This document shows positions 23,650 to 34,019 of a stretch of DNA of 64,000 bases, piece after piece. The DNA is from Xanthostigma xanthostigma (lineage: Eukaryota; Arthropoda; Insecta; Raphidioptera; Raphidiidae): positions 27,944,501 to 28,008,500 of the forward strand of contig OY754470.1 of the NCBI GenBank assembly GCA_963575645.1, given 5' to 3'. Each line of letters begins with the position of its first letter. Within the stretch, counting starts at the first letter, position 1. The position numbers and the translations under genes were made by a program. The notes under the pieces were generated by a model that saw only the letters and a list, made by a program, of their open reading frames with translations, was not told where the DNA came from and did not search any database.

Positions 23650-23808
23650 TTGACATTTTTTAAATTAATTATACCTAGGGGTATTAAAAATAGCCTACGA
23701 CCTATTGTCATACCTACCAAGTATACCCCAGAAAATTCATAAAAATCGGTTAAGCCGTTTCGGAGGAGTTCGATAACAAACACTGTGACACGAGATTTTT
23801 ATATATTA
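23650..23808 (+). mobile_element. RTE-type LINE 3' tail, copy 1
   Basis: Contains AAAAATCGGTTAAGCCGTTT, CGGAGGAGTTCGATAAC and CTGTGACACGAGATTTTTAT, the well-known 3' UTR phrase of insect RTE/BovB-like elements. Coding sequence is absent, so it is a 5'-truncated copy or an SINE using this tail. It is followed at once by ACTAGCGGCCCTGTACG. Confidence 0.55.
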
Positions 23809-23991
23809 CTAGCGGCCCTGTACGTGCTTCGCTACGTATAAAGTGAAATAATAAAACAATTTAATTGGAACATCTATCTATCTATTTTATTTATTTTAAA
23901 ATATACATGGACGTATATGTGTGTATGTCGAGCATTCCAGCTGCGCCGTCGTGCCCGGTGCAAAAGAACGAATGGGGAAGGAAGAAAAAAA

Positions 23992-24425
23992 ATTTAGGGG
24001 TGGACTACCCCTAACATTTAGGGGGATGAAAAATAGATGTTGGCGAAGTGACACCTGTAGACATCTGGCGGGGATAACTAATTAAATGACGATTGATCAG
24101 TTTTCGACCGGAGAGGAAAAATGATTAAATTACTAAAATGGCTATTAAAAAATAAGGGTTGATCGTAGAAGGGTGAAAATTGAGGATTGTATGTATTTTT
24201 GTATGTTGTATCATAAAAAAATAGAAATTAAAAATTTTGTCTAAAAAATAAAAATAAAATTTAGGGGTGGACTACCCCTAACATTTAGGGGGATGAAAAA
24301 TAGATATTGGCCGATTCTCATAGATACCGGATAAGCACAAAAAATTTCATCAAAATCGGTCAAGCCGTTTCGGAGGAGTATGGCAACGAAAACTGTGACA
24401 CGAGAATTTTATATATATAGATATA
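23992..24425 (+). mobile_element. RTE-type 3' UTR with internal duplication
   Basis: A block of about 52 bp beginning ATTTAGGGGTGGACTACCCC and ending GATGAAAAATAGATRTTGG occurs at 23992-24042 and again at 24259-24310. The second is followed by CCGATTCTCA, AAAATCGGTCAAGCCGTTTC, GACACGAGAATTTTATA and an (AT)n(AG) tail. The 216 bp between the blocks may be insertion or diverged UTR. No ORF remains. Confidence 0.6.
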
Positions 24426-24520
24426 GATTACATATTATGAATAATATGCACAATATTACCACCAATGTTAAGTTATTCTTTAAGAGCCTGAGAGTTTTAA
24501 AAATCAAAACGAAAAAATAA

Positions 24521-24605
24521 TATTGTTAATATAGTTGCCTGAAAAATAACACGATAATTTTATTTATTGAAGAGTTCTAATCAGACGTTAATCAAAGATT
24601 TGAAT
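24521..24605 (+). repeat. Family A right arm and tail
   Basis: GATAATTTTATTTATTGAAG leads into AGTTCTAATCAGACGTTAAT and CAAAGATTTGAAT. The left arm is missing. Confidence 0.6.
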
Positions 24606-24747
24606 AAAGACATGAACTTAACGGAATTTTGTTTTGCCCAAAAACAAATTCAGGTTCACCTAGTAACTCATATATTAAATATCATAAACGGATCCATTAT
24701 GCTATTTTGTCGGTAGAGTTTGACACTACGACCGTTTTTTTTTTTAC

Positions 24748-25411
24748 CATTCCAACCCACAAGTGGGGAATGGTACTAGTTAGGTCAAAAATAACTTTTC
24801 AAAAATTTTACATTATCTTTCCGTTTTGAAGTCCCCCAAATCCAAAAAAACATATTTTTGAAAAAACTCTGTGCGCCTGTTAGTCTGTTAGATTGTGAAC
24901 ACGATACAGATCAAACAAATGAGCGAATTGAAACAAAATTTTGAGGGGATGTTTGGTATGCAAATATGAAGAGCCCTATTGTTTTTGGGGAAAATCGGCG
25001 CATGCGCAGAAGAGATATATGCTATAACGGTGTTTTTTATATAGTAATGGTATACTTTTCATAACGGTTTATTATTCTATTTATTTTTTTAAGAAAGTTT
25101 CGTTTTAATTTTTTATTCTAAACTTTATAGTTTCGGAAATATTTTGAAAATAAAAAAAAATCAGCCGCTCTTTTGTTTTATGGATCTCTGTCAGAAATAA
25201 ACTAGTTTAGCATGCTTTGATTAATTTTTCCATGACGTGGAACATATTATGTAGGTAACCATGGCAACAAATAGCAAATATCATATTGATTACTAGCCAT
25301 TACCCGCGTCACCTCACGCGATATCAGAAAATTTTTTTTCGTTATTATGATCAAATGTCAACATTTTTGAAGTTGGAATGCTCCCGTCGCTCAATTGGCT
25401 GGAATTTTTTA
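24748..25411. repeat. Dispersed repeat family C, copy 2
   Basis: Counterpart of 79-675 and more complete on the left, where CCATTCCAACCCACAAGTGG and GGAATGG form a small hairpin. Near 25000 it carries GGCGCATGCGCAGAAGAGAT, absent from copy 1. It ends TCGCTCAATTGGCTGGAATT. Non-coding. Confidence 0.75.
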
Positions 25412-25696
25412 AATAGAATTACAAATATTACGTGGTCATATCAGTGAATCGGTTCTCTTTCGAACGGTTTACTTGCGCGAACAAATACATTCGCGTGTAC
25501 TGGTAATAAGAATGGGAAGGCCAGTGCGGCGCAAGAAGAAGGAAGGCCGTAAAATTCACGAGCAAATAAAATACATTGCCTTGTGTTCGCTGTGCTATGC
25601 TCTTTTGCCTAACTTGGTCTGCAGGGGTGCGTTCAGAATTGAGTACACGAAACTTGCACGACGATAGTCGGTGGTTGCTTCCTACGGTGCGTGATA
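25412..25696. other. GC-richer patch, unrecognised
   Basis: Frames on both strands cross this patch (65 residues forward, 116 reverse). The forward one is rich in Arg/Lys (RRKKKEGRK). No family is recognised and no splice or start context decides a frame. Confidence 0.3.
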
Positions 25697-25835
25697 TCGC
25701 AGACAAGCATGCACTAGTCCGCCCAGACGCGCCATGAGAGGGGTGCTGTCCGTAGCGACACAGATGCGTCCGATCCATAGCGAGTCAGATCAAAGGTGCA
25801 GTACGGACTAGTGCAAAGTCTGTGGTTGTCAGCGC
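25697..25835. repeat. Imperfect GC-rich hairpin
   Basis: TGCACTAGTCCG (about 25712) pairs perfectly with CGGACTAGTGCA (about 25805), extended by CAGAC/GTCTG and CGCAG/CTGCG-like matches. The loop contains GACGCGCCATGAGAGG. Possibly an old MITE. Confidence 0.4.
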
Positions 25836-25839
25836 AGAC

Positions 25840-26704
25840 CAACGACTCAACTTTACTTATTAATATAGATTGGTCAAACGATTTGTACATTTGTACCAAA
25901 ACAGCTATAGTTCAAGAAATCAAAAATAGAAACAATGCAATTGATGCTTGGACTCAAATAAGGATGGGCATTGCCAAACTTTACCGCTAGAGGCGCCAGC
26001 TATATAACCACCTTGATTTGTGGGCCATTCATAGTACTGTTTAAAAAATAAATTTATTAAAAAAAAAATAAATCATTGACAGTGCCTATGTGTTGTGTTC
26101 ATTAATGTTCAAATTATAAAGGTTTTTTATATTTCCAAAGGATTTGTAACTGAAAAAAAAGAGGTTGCATGCTATCAGAAGGGAAAAGCGCGGTTTCCTA
26201 TAAAAACCAATCAATCATAACTTAGGTGGCTATATATTTGCTGCCATCTATATTACGTTTCCCATGTGCCCATCTCCATTAAAATATATTTTTTTTGGTT
26301 AAGTGGTAATGTTGACTAAGGGACTTCAGCTGTAACAAATACGGTCCGTTTCACTGGTCATTTTGAAAAGACATAATTTGTGAACGAATCGACGCATACC
26401 TCGTATCCGTCCAGACCAACACGCACCGTGGGAAAAGTCCCGATGCGGTACGTGATCGACCGCGGTCATCTGCGGTGCGTAGTGCCGTCCGTAAAATCAA
26501 GCACCTTAAAAACCGACCTTTATTAAGATGACACCAAAATTAATGATCTCATTCATTCAGAATGTATGCAATTTTATCTTGAACATCGTTAGTGCTTGTT
26601 GTTTTTGAACACCAAAATTAAAATATCAAATTCACAGATATTTTTTCCAAGAGCCGGATAATGCGATCGATCTAAAACCTTCCTCAGACAGCCTAAACGA
26701 TATC
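25840..26704. other. Nothing firmly recognised
   Basis: 25977-25999 holds CCGCTAGAGGCGCCAGC, which resembles a CTCF-type site. 26415-26485 has an imperfect GC-rich stem (ACGCACCG against CGGTGCGT). No gene was seen. Confidence 0.35.
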
Positions 26705-26708
26705 TTAA

Positions 26709-27144
26709 GACCGCTGCACACGAGACTGGATTTGCCGCTAGATTCTTTGCTAGATTTGACTACCAGTTTTCTAGAGCTGGTTTTCTTGATTACTTCAGTT
26801 ATGTGTTCGCTTCACACGAGACGTCTTTTCAAACTTGTTTATTAGGTAGGTTCGGTGCGCGCGCAGTGATAGGTGATAAGTGGACGTTTATTGTATCTGA
26901 ACAGAACACACACCATGACACAGTGTTTGTTTGTGGGCGTTTGTTCACGTCGCTCACGTGACAATATACTGTCTCCTGATTGGTTCGTGCTCAGATCAAG
27001 CAGGAGGCCAATCAAGAAAAATAGCCCTTGTTCTAATTTAAAAATACATCTTATGAGCTAGCAGGCGAGCCCGCAGTGACGTCATGTCCAGCCTCGTCGC
27101 CAGCCTGCCGGCCAGCAGTGTTTCTAGCCTCGTGTTCAGCGGCC
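26709..27144. mobile_element. TTAA-flanked MITE, family M1, copy 2 (complete)
   Basis: Ends GACCGCTGCACACGAGACTG and the inverse of AGCCTCGTGTTCAGCGGCC, with TTAA directly outside (26705-26708 and 27145-27148). The interior has GTGCGCGCGCAGTGAT, TTTGTGGGCGTTTGTTCACG, CACGTGAC, AGAAAAATAGCCC and GCAGTGACGTCATG, all shared with the other copies. This is the only copy with both ends clear, so it defines the family. Non-coding. Confidence 0.85.
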
Positions 27145-27148
27145 TTAA

Positions 27149-27586
27149 TTTGATCTAGAACTGTCTGAGATTATCACGTTGGTCAGCGTCAGTCTGGCGC
27201 AATTGGGCGTCAAATCTGAACCGGCCCCAAATATACAAGGATTCTTTAGTGTTGTATGTGCATGCTCCCAGTCTACCCTATACACACAAAGAGTGTGCGA
27301 ATTGCCCTACTTTACCCACCCATTGACTCGTTTCTTCCCGTGTTGCTACAACCATTACAACCAGGTACCTGCACCGCGTACATGTGCCGTTCGGCACGTT
27401 AAGGTGGAATAACCATTAGCACGATACATTCTCATTACTGTCTTACAACTGAAAATTTACTTTATTAACATTTTTCTAATTAACACCTGGATTCTTCAGC
27501 AAATTTTATATAACTATTTTGACGACAAGTTGTCTTTTATTTTTAAACCTGCACGAGGTAAATCAACATTTTTTTACAAAACGTAT
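27149..27586. other. GC-moderate stretch with an unrecognised 77-codon frame
   Basis: The frame at 27179-27412 (GTG or internal start) contains several Cys and Pro residues but no recognised domain. A pyrimidine-rich run at 27325-27345 is compatible with an intron end, though nothing else supports an exon. Confidence 0.25.
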
Positions 27587-27590
27587 TTAA

Positions 27591-28157
27591 GGTAGTTCAC
27601 TCGTGAAACGGCTTTTTTTAGGAATTTAATAAAATTGAAGTAAAAGGTTAATAAAAGTGACATAATTTTTGTCAATATATTGTCTGCAACATTGGTCGAT
27701 AATTTTATTTATTTGAAGATTATCAGACGCCACTCAAATATTTGAAAAGTGACTTATATTTAATTTAAAAAAATGAAATTTTTCACCGACTGTAAAACGA
27801 GATAATCATCAAAATGTGCATAACTAACATGCTGGAGGTATACCGCGTACCTATAAAGGAAATGTTACATTCCAGAATATCTCGAAAACGGTTATTAATA
27901 TATTTCTGTAAAACGAATTCATTGTAAATTTAAAAACAATACATTTTTTGAAAATGACTGATTTATTTTACCGATAAATTACAAAAATTTATAGTTTTAA
28001 AATAAAAATATTTTTTTTTGTGCTTGCAAGTGTAATTGTATAAGAGTGTATCTGTGTTCGGGACAGTCTTTTACAAAAATGCACGGGGAATCTCTAACTT
28101 GGTACCTACTTACTATTATGCTATACTTTTGTCTACGACTGTCGCGAGTGAACTACC
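27591..28157. mobile_element. TTAA-flanked TIR element, 567 bp
   Basis: Ends GGTAGTTCACTCGTGA and the inverse of TCGCGAGTGAACTACC (16 bp, one mismatch), with TTAA outside both ends (27587-27590 and 28158-28161). The first bases resemble family F1 (GGTAGTACGAGC). It contains a family A insertion at 27664-27752. Confidence 0.75.
27664..27752 (+). repeat. Family A copy nested in the TTAA element
   Basis: TTTTTGTCAATATATTGTCT, TTGGTCGATAATTTTATTTA and a diverged tail (CAGACGCCACTCAAATATTT). It has only one arm. Confidence 0.6.
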
Positions 28158-28161
28158 TTAA

Positions 28162-29605
28162 TATAAAAAAAATAATGGTTCTAAAAGAAACATGCATTGA
28201 ATATAATTAAAACTCTCCATTGATAATAACAAAGTTTGAAAATGTATTTTTTTTTAAATAAATCATTATGTTATATTTCGAGTTCAGTCTAATCATATTG
28301 TTTACCAAGGCAGTAAAATGTTTTTGATTGAATGGAATTATCTTTGAGTGCATATAATAAAACAATTGCACTTTATATTTTTCCGGTCACTGACTAATGC
28401 TTTTGAAGTAGTTTAGAAAAACTTTATCAGCCGGTCCAAAACTATTTTATTTTGTTTTCCTTTTTACTGAATACAGTTGAATATTCAAAGTAAATTATTT
28501 CAAAAATATTCATAACTAAATTATTCTCTACTAGTTAGTTTCGTAAATAGATAGATGGATAGATAAAACTACAATGTCAAATTTTTAATAATAGTAACAA
28601 AAACTCGAGTCGTAATCACGGCCCATTCGCGTAGTCTAGTCTAAATCTCTATGGCTAAGCCCCGTGCATTTGCTAATAAATACGGTGTGGATTTGTTATG
28701 TAAACTTTGTTTTAGACAAAATAAAAAAAGTAACCCCTTGATACATCCCTTAAAATTATATTTTGTTTTCTTAGTTTTAATGATATTATCAATTCAACAT
28801 ATGTATTAAATTAAATACATCTTTCAGTAAATAAACCCATATCAGCAAACTAGAGTTTTCCTAAGATTTGTAAGTCCGGTCCTATTGAGGCGATTTTATT
28901 AAAATTTTCGCAGCACAATTTAATGTTTACTAAAGAGTTTAATTTCAATTTTTGAAACTATTTTGGCATTTTTAGGCTCGTAAAAATATTATATATTCGT
29001 TTGAGCAAAAATATGGTGGAGGAGCTGAGACAAATGGTGTAAGATCGGGTATTTATATTTAAATTTGTTAATCATTTCGGGTCAAAATTTTTTTTAATTT
29101 CTAGTGATACAGTAAGTAGTATGGTAAAATTTTATTTTATTACACTTGACACGCTTTTCTAACGACCACAACAAAAAAAAAAAACATTTTTTCTAGAGAG
29201 TACGTTTTTTTGGCGAACTTTGTTTCGTCAGATTTGAAAAAACGTACGAAAAAATAAATGGATGATAATTCTTTCTGCAGTTTTGAGTTCGAATTAAGCG
29301 GCGGGTCTCTGATTAATTATTTAACAGTTAGGAACATATTATTGGATTGACCCCATAGAGAAGGTTATAGGTTATAGAAGCTCGACAATAAAGCTCGGAG
29401 AAGTTGAATTGCAAAAGTACTCCATACATACAATCAAATGTTGATGCAGGGTTGCAGAAAGGATTATCAAAAAATCAGATATGGCAATGACTTTAGATTG
29501 TGAAGGTACATATTTCTCCATATGGAAAGCGTAGTTGAGTTTCAAATCGATCCTGATCGAAAAATAATTGATCGACTGAAACGATATTTTTCTTAAACTG
29601 TGTAA
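28162..29605. other. AT-rich, nothing recognised
   Basis: A (GATA)n-like run lies at 28549-28563. No TIR pair or gene was seen. Confidence 0.45.
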
Positions 29606-29609
29606 TATA

Positions 29610-30375
29610 TGTTACGGTCTATACTCGAATTCGGTCAATGACCGAAACAAATGCGCAAAACTAGTTTTGACCAACGAATATTGCCCATACCCAAAATATT
29701 ATATTTAAACGGGTATTGACTGTTATAAAATGAGCAATACTAGTTTTGCGCATTTTCAGTTGAACAAAACTAGTTCTGTCTATTTCTGAACGAACAATAT
29801 TAGTTCTGCTTGTTTCATTTAATCAACGTCCGAACCCGAAGAAATGGAGGGTTATGTTCTTGTTTACTTATTAAATTGTTCTCTTGAATGTTATAGTTAA
29901 TATAATGGTGGGATATTTAGTGTAGTAATTAAGTAAAAATGCAAGGTGAATTCGAGTCTCAACTAGTTCGCCTATTGGAGGCTTCTGAAAAATAATGTTA
30001 TGGCGAAACATAATTTACTTTACTACCTATACTAAGTGAGGTTAAGACAGCAAATTTGTTGAAAGCTAAATTAAAACCTCTGTCTGCTAGACAATACAGA
30101 AGAATAAATCACTTTGATATAATAAGTATCGTTGATGTAGAAAAGTTAATTAAAAAACGCAAAATAGATTCCGATGCCATACTAGTATTGTCCGTTCAGA
30201 AATGGACAGAACTAGTTTTGTCCAATTGAAAATGTGCAAAACTAGTTTCGCTCATTTTATAACACTCAATACTCGTTTAAATGTAAGATTTCGAGTTTGG
30301 GCAATATTCATTAGTCAAAACTAGTTTTGCACATTTATTTTGGCCATTGACCGAATTCGGGTGTAGATCGTAACA
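29610..30375. mobile_element. Long-TIR DNA transposon relic, Ginger-like
   Basis: TIRs of about 200 bp (29610-29809 and 30175-30375) begin TGTTACG and end CGTAACA, the integrase-style TG...CA termini. Each TIR carries four spaced copies of a word like GCAAAACTAGTTTTGCRCAT, some variant. The middle contains a broken ORF (29939-30178). No 4-bp duplication is left (TATA against TCCT). Ginger transposons, related to retroviral-type integrases, have this combination. The element is far too short to be autonomous. Confidence 0.75.
29939..30178 (+). pseudogene. Broken ORF, resembling the N-terminus of KRBA2/Ginger-type integrase proteins
   Basis: From the ATG at 29939 one frame runs 80 codons with two internal TAA stops (codons 19 and 25) and then continues into the right TIR to a TGA. 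After the second stop it reads through LLPILSEVKTANL, SARQYRRINHFDI and VDVEKLIKKRK. A leucine-rich start, a YGE motif, a basic Y-R segment and a final DVEKLI resemble the N-terminal part of KRBA2-like integrase proteins encoded by Ginger-type transposons. This is from memory of the family and unchecked. The catalytic DDE region is absent. The location between the TIRs supports transposon origin. Confidence 0.4.
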
Positions 30376-30379
30376 TCCT

Positions 30380-31070
30380 TAGCATCGTTTTTCCACTTCG
30401 AAACAACTTTTCTTTACGCAGTTTGATAAAAATTCAGATTGAAAAGCGGTCTTTTTCTATGCGCAACAATCATTTGTTTATGTAAGTAATGTTCTAGATG
30501 ACAGGAAGTTTAAATAGAACATTAGACTGTAATTATATGATCACAATGTAAGGTCCATGCCAAATCAATTTTCTTTTGACAATGCTTTCTGTAATCCAGC
30601 GTGAGCCTGCAAATGACTGAACGAACCTCTTAATGCTGACGCTAACCATGACTCACATACATTTTGTTCCGACGTGGCTGGCCAGTTCCTGATGGAACTA
30701 CAGGCATAAGCTACGTTTTTGACCGTAATTGCTCTCTAGGTCTCACAGGTCTTTCTGTGTGAGATAACATTTCACCTTCGCGACCCAAACCTCAGACGGG
30801 GAACAGTACACCCTTCTTAAATAGTCCGACCCCTCACCTCGCCCGACCGTATTCTAGTACCTGCTTAGTGTAATGCTATTAACTGTCGTTTTAGATAGCT
30901 AAAACAGTGGTACGCAAACTTGTACGCTCAAGTCACTCAAACAGTTATTTCAATCGGGGTCGTTTTAGGGAAATAAAATGTCGTAAGTGGTGAAAATAAA
31001 TTTGCGATGTACCTATATTGCATATTTTTTATGACTTTTGAGATTTAGTTAAATAAAATAAAATTATAAT
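30380..31070. other. No gene; GC-moderate patch at 30600-30870
   Basis: The patch has CAGGTCTTTCTGTG-like small hairpins and no recognised coding or RNA content. Confidence 0.35.
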
Positions 31071-31245
31071 AATAAATAAAATTATCGACCAATTTTTTTC
31101 AGACTAGGTATACATATATTGACAAAAATAATAAAATTATAAATCAAAATTTTATTATTTTTGTCAATATATAGTCTGAAAAAAAAATGGTCGATAATTT
31201 TATTTATTTGAAGAGTTCTATTCAGTCGTTAATCAAAGATTTAAA
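31071..31245 (+). repeat. Family A foldback with one-sided tail
   Basis: The left arm AATAAATAAAATTATCGACC is the inverse of the right arm GGTCGATAATTTTATTTATT, followed only on the right by GAGTTCTATTCAGTCGTTAA and CAAAGATTT. The inner part of the hammerhead region is deleted in this copy; the loop is short A/T. Confidence 0.7.
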
Positions 31246-31876
31246 TTATAAGAATTATGTAATTTAGTTCATTTCTAAAATTACAATTGAAATATTTAGT
31301 TAGTTATTGTTGTGTATTACAATGATCTTTTGTGGCACATTTTTAACAGATTTTATACAGTTATAAACTTGTGTAATTTTGCTAGTTAGGTAATTTCTAA
31401 ACTACATTACAGTTATAATTTGTAATTCAAAGAAATAAAATATTATTTAAAATGAAATTATTAATTTCTTGTATTCATAAATACATTACAGTATGCAATA
31501 AAAACATGCTTTTACAGGCATAAATAAAATCATTTAAAACAAATAAAGCGACAAACAGTGAAAACTTATAATTTTTAACATGGAGGATGAGCTTGGCATC
31601 GCATTGCATCTCTTATTTGTTTATATAAATTTATACGTTTGAAAAGAGCTATATAATTTATTACATAATTTTGGAACTCAGTTTCAACAAAATTGGTATG
31701 GAATCATTACAGCTCTGACACATTTAAAAAAAACAACATTCTAAGGTCATCTTTAAGGAGTTCAAAGTTTCAAAAGAAGCTTTATTGATTCTGTGAATTA
31801 AAAAAAAAACAAAGTTGTCTAAATTCTTTGAACACTGAAATTTAATTTTGTAATGTATTTGGTTCAACAGGGAGCG
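31246..31876. other. AT-rich, nothing recognised
   Basis: No protein frame, TIR pair or RNA was identified. Confidence 0.45.
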
Positions 31877-32461
31877 TATTCTTAGTTTTTTTTTTCGTTA
31901 TAATAGCGAATTCGTTATATTGCTAGCACTCGTTATTATTAGTCGGTGGAGGGGATTTTCAGCGGTACTCAGCTTAGACTAGTAGATCCATTAAAAAAGC
32001 TCAATGCGCATGGGTGCAAAATCACGTGTTTTTATTAAATAACCTCTATAATTTTTTGCATCTAGTTATTACAACTAGATACAAAAAAAATATATAAAAC
32101 ATTAAGTTCGTTCCAAGCAGCCGCGAACGGTAATAAAACCGTACACAGTCTTGTTAATGCGCAAGACTGTCTTGCGCAGTATCGATTTTTGAGCTAGTGC
32201 GCAAATTAGTCTTGCGCAGTGACAAGACTGTGTACGGTTCTATTACCATTCGCGACTGCTTAGAACGAACCTATTATAGAGGTTAAATATTTAATAAAAA
32301 CACGTGATTTTGCTCACATGCGCATTGAGCTTTTTTGAGCTTTTTTTAGTGGATCTACTAGTCGAAGTTGAGTACCGCTGAAAATCCCCTCCACCGACTA
32401 ATAATAACGAGTGTTAACAATATAACGTATTCGTTATTTTGACGAAAAAAAGCTGAGAATA
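31877..32461. repeat. Large nested foldback, 585 bp
   Basis: The outer arms begin TATTCTTAGTTTTTTTTTTC and end with its inverse (AAAGCTGAGAATA). They share GTTATTATTAGTCGGTGGAG, GATTTTCAGCGGTACTCAGC-like and AAATCACGTGTTTTTATTAA segments, each with its inverse on the other side. The left arm has about 55 extra bases (32050-32103) with their own small palindrome (TCTAGTT/AACTAGA). The centre is the inverted repeat at 32104-32272. Confidence 0.8.
32104..32272. repeat. Inner palindrome, MITE-like
   Basis: AAGTTCGTTCCAAGCAGC at the left and GACTGCTTAGAACGAACCT at the right enclose GTACACAGTCTTG/CAAGACTGTGTAC arms and repeated GCGCAAGACTG words. The ends resemble the hairpin at 46096-46253 (TGTTCTAAGCAACC), so the two may be one family. 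Confidence 0.6.
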
Positions 32462-32720
32462 GTTGGCAAGACCAAAAGTGCACATCCCGCTAGTTTTCCA
32501 TTTGTATGATAAAAAAATAACAATTAAAAAATGTTTTTTATAAATTTAAAAAGATTTAAAAATTTAAAGAAATAAATAATTAAAAATTGAAAAAATATTT
32601 TTTTTAAGTTTGCAAAAATAAAAAAAATTAAGAACTATACATAATATAATATATAATTAATATCAAGTGGAATAAAATAAAACAAAATAAAAAGAAAAAA
32701 AAAGAAAAAATATCAATGAT

Positions 32721-32793
32721 TTCGTAAGGAACCGAACCCAGGACCTTGCCGCCCTTGGGGATCCAACGGCATAACCATTACGCCACGGCGGCC
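32721..32793 (-). repeat. tRNA-like head (SINE or tRNA pseudogene)
   Basis: On the minus strand an A-box-like TGGCGTAATGG (32775-32785) and a B-box-like GGTTCGGTTCC (32728-32738) lie at tRNA-like spacing. The acceptor strands do not pair and the expected B-box A is G, so it is not a functional tRNA. On the minus strand it runs into an A/T-rich tract, consistent with a short tRNA-derived SINE. Confidence 0.5.
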
Positions 32794-33279
32794 TAATACG
32801 TGTAGTGGTGTTATCACGGTATAGAAGTGAAGCACTTGTTTTATGGATTACACTATATTTACACAGCAATAATTATTATATTGTTTTTTTAAACTATTAG
32901 CTGTCAAAAATAATAAAATAAAACTGTTTATAAAAATTAAACTACTGAACACATTTTAGTGAATTTAAATAGGGTTCTGGTCTGATAGTAAACAAAGTGA
33001 ATAAAATATAACCCAAGGCAATCCGACCAAAATTGCGATCTGTAGAGTCGTGACGTACGTACATACGTACAGACCAACCGACAACTGCTGTTTGAGATTT
33101 TCAATTACAATTTTAATAGTATTTATGAACTCGAATTGATTTAAAAATGGTTCTGTTTTATAGATTAGAATCTCCTCTTTTCAAAAAGCTTCAATTTGAA
33201 TGGATTTCGTGTGAAATTAACTTAGATATAACTTCTTATATGAACGAAAGTCAGCTCTGACGCACAAAGCGATAATAAA
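32794..33279. other. Nothing recognised
   Basis: ACGTACGTACATACGTACAG near 33052 is a short self-complementary run. No gene was seen. Confidence 0.4.
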
Positions 33280-33308
33280 GCACATACCGCTAGTTTAGCG
33301 GTATGTGC
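33280..33308. repeat. Perfect 13-bp stem with 3-nt loop
   Basis: GCACATACCGCTA (33280-33292), loop GTT, then the exact inverse at 33296-33308. A simple hairpin; no following T-run or gene explains it. Confidence 0.6.
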
Positions 33309-33880
33309 AATACGCTTCCTGTGGCTTATTTTATGTCACTGATCATTGTGTCATTATGTAATTGCTTTAGACTGAAAAATTGTTAATTTTTGTCGCAAAT
33401 CAATTCATTGGAAATACAGCATTTTGATGATCAAGTATAAAATTATCAGTTTTTTGTTAATAAAATATTTTTTTATAATATTATAATATTTATTTTAATT
33501 ATCGTTTGCTTTAAAAGGCGTACAGAGTAGACTGTAGACAATATGATTTGTTGTTTATTAAAAAAAACTGGAATATGCTAGAAATTATACATTTTTGCGC
33601 AGTAAAACTTCTGAATAAAATTAATTAAGCTATTGTTAAACGCATTTGACCCTATTTATATTATAAAATGAATAATGATTGCCTGAGACTACAGTTGTAT
33701 TTTTAACACTGGGATTTACATACACAGCATTTTTTAGTAAATTAAATTCTGTAAAAAACGAAGATTAATTAAATTTGTTTTCAAACATTACACCTACGAT
33801 GTAACAATTAAAAATAGAGTTTTCGTAGGTATATATATTTATTTTTTTATATTGACGAAAGAAAGAAAATCTTTCTTTTT
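33309..33880. other. AT-rich, nothing recognised
   Basis: No feature beyond A/T runs. Confidence 0.45.
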
Positions 33881-34019
33881 GGAAAATTAAATGATGAATC
33901 CTGGTGCCATAGGATCGATGAACTAAGCAAATATCAGACAATAAAATACAATAGAAAAACCTTCAGTATTTGCTTAGTTCATCGATCCTATGCCACCAGG
34001 ATTCATCCTTTAATCTTCC
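33881..34019. repeat. Long near-perfect hairpin, 53-bp arms
   Basis: Arms at 33881-33933 and 33967-34019 pair with three mismatches (core GGATCGATGAACTAAGCAAA and its inverse); the loop is 33 nt. Length and near-perfect pairing fit a young foldback MITE or, if transcribed, a hairpin RNA. No TIR/TSD signature identifies a superfamily. Confidence 0.8.

Noticed and set aside
25428-25778. 116-residue minus-strand frame
   Set aside because: Overlaps an imperfect hairpin and opposing frames; no domain.
25977-25999. CTCF-type insulator site
   Set aside because: A single short match without orientation partner or conservation; a similar word at 60802 also has only weak support.
32721-32793. Functional tRNA gene on the minus strand
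   Set aside because: Boxes are present but the acceptor strands do not pair.
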